From contig CALPIR020000124.1 of the NCBI GenBank assembly GCA_943323675.2, positions 1 to 6,800 on the forward strand: a DNA stretch of 6,800 bases, given 5' to 3'. The stretch is from Chitinophaga pinensis (GTDB lineage: Bacteria > Bacteroidota > Bacteroidia > UKL13-3). Position numbers and translations under genes: made by a program. A model generated the notes under the pieces. The model worked only from the letters and a program-made list of their open reading frames with translations. It was not told the origin of the DNA and did not search any database. Shown here in pieces: positions 6,718-6,800 of this stretch (positions within the stretch are counted from its first letter, which is position 1; each line of letters starts with the position of its first letter).

Positions 6718-6800
6718 AATGACAATTCTTTTATTTAATTTAAAGGTTAGATACTTAAATTGTGCTGCTAAAAATAATACCCCTTAAAACAGATGAATCA

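Noticed and set aside
6737..6761. Hairpin AATTTAA / TTAAATT after the lipoprotein gene as a terminator
   Set aside because: The stem is only 7 bp, entirely A/T, with an 11-base loop and no T tract after it. It is too weak to call.
6793..6800. ATG at the window end as the start of a next gene
   Set aside because: Only two codons and part of a third are visible, and no TAnnTTTG element or other signal supports it.

Overview
The window looks like chromosomal housekeeping DNA from a Bacteroidota (Bacteroidetes) organism. It is AT-rich. The one clear promoter has the phylum-specific -7 element TAnnTTTG, start codons lack Shine-Dalgarno sequences, and the PurL is the long fused form with sequence blocks typical of the phylum. 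All recognisable genes are on the + strand. I found no CRISPR array, mobile element, RNA gene, toxin-antitoxin pair or defence system.

Layout. Positions 2-97 hold the last 31 codons of an upstream gene that ends in a tandem stop. Positions 98-636 form a long gap without a convincing gene. It contains what look like three degenerate copies of a dispersed repeat, one on the + strand and two on the - strand, followed by the purL promoter. Positions 637-4308 encode full-length PurL (FGAM synthetase, 1223 aa), closed by a 13-bp terminator hairpin. A possible 35-aa single-pass membrane protein lies at 4406-4513. Positions 4585-5643 encode a ureohydrolase of the agmatinase/arginase family with all metal-binding motifs intact, also followed by a 13-bp terminator hairpin. 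After a further 237-base gap, 5932-6717 encode a probable lipoprotein with a DUF3298-type C-terminal domain. The last 83 bases hold no assignable gene.

How the genes relate. purL has its own promoter and terminator, and the ureohydrolase has a terminator after it, so the three main genes are probably separate transcription units. PurL serves de novo purine synthesis. The ureohydrolase probably serves guanidino-compound or polyamine nitrogen metabolism. The lipoprotein is a cell-envelope protein of unknown role. Nothing in the sequence links them functionally. The points most worth checking are the intergenic repeat family, the 35-aa membrane ORF, the purL start correction, and the lysine-rich insert in the ureohydrolase. 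None amounts to a new system.
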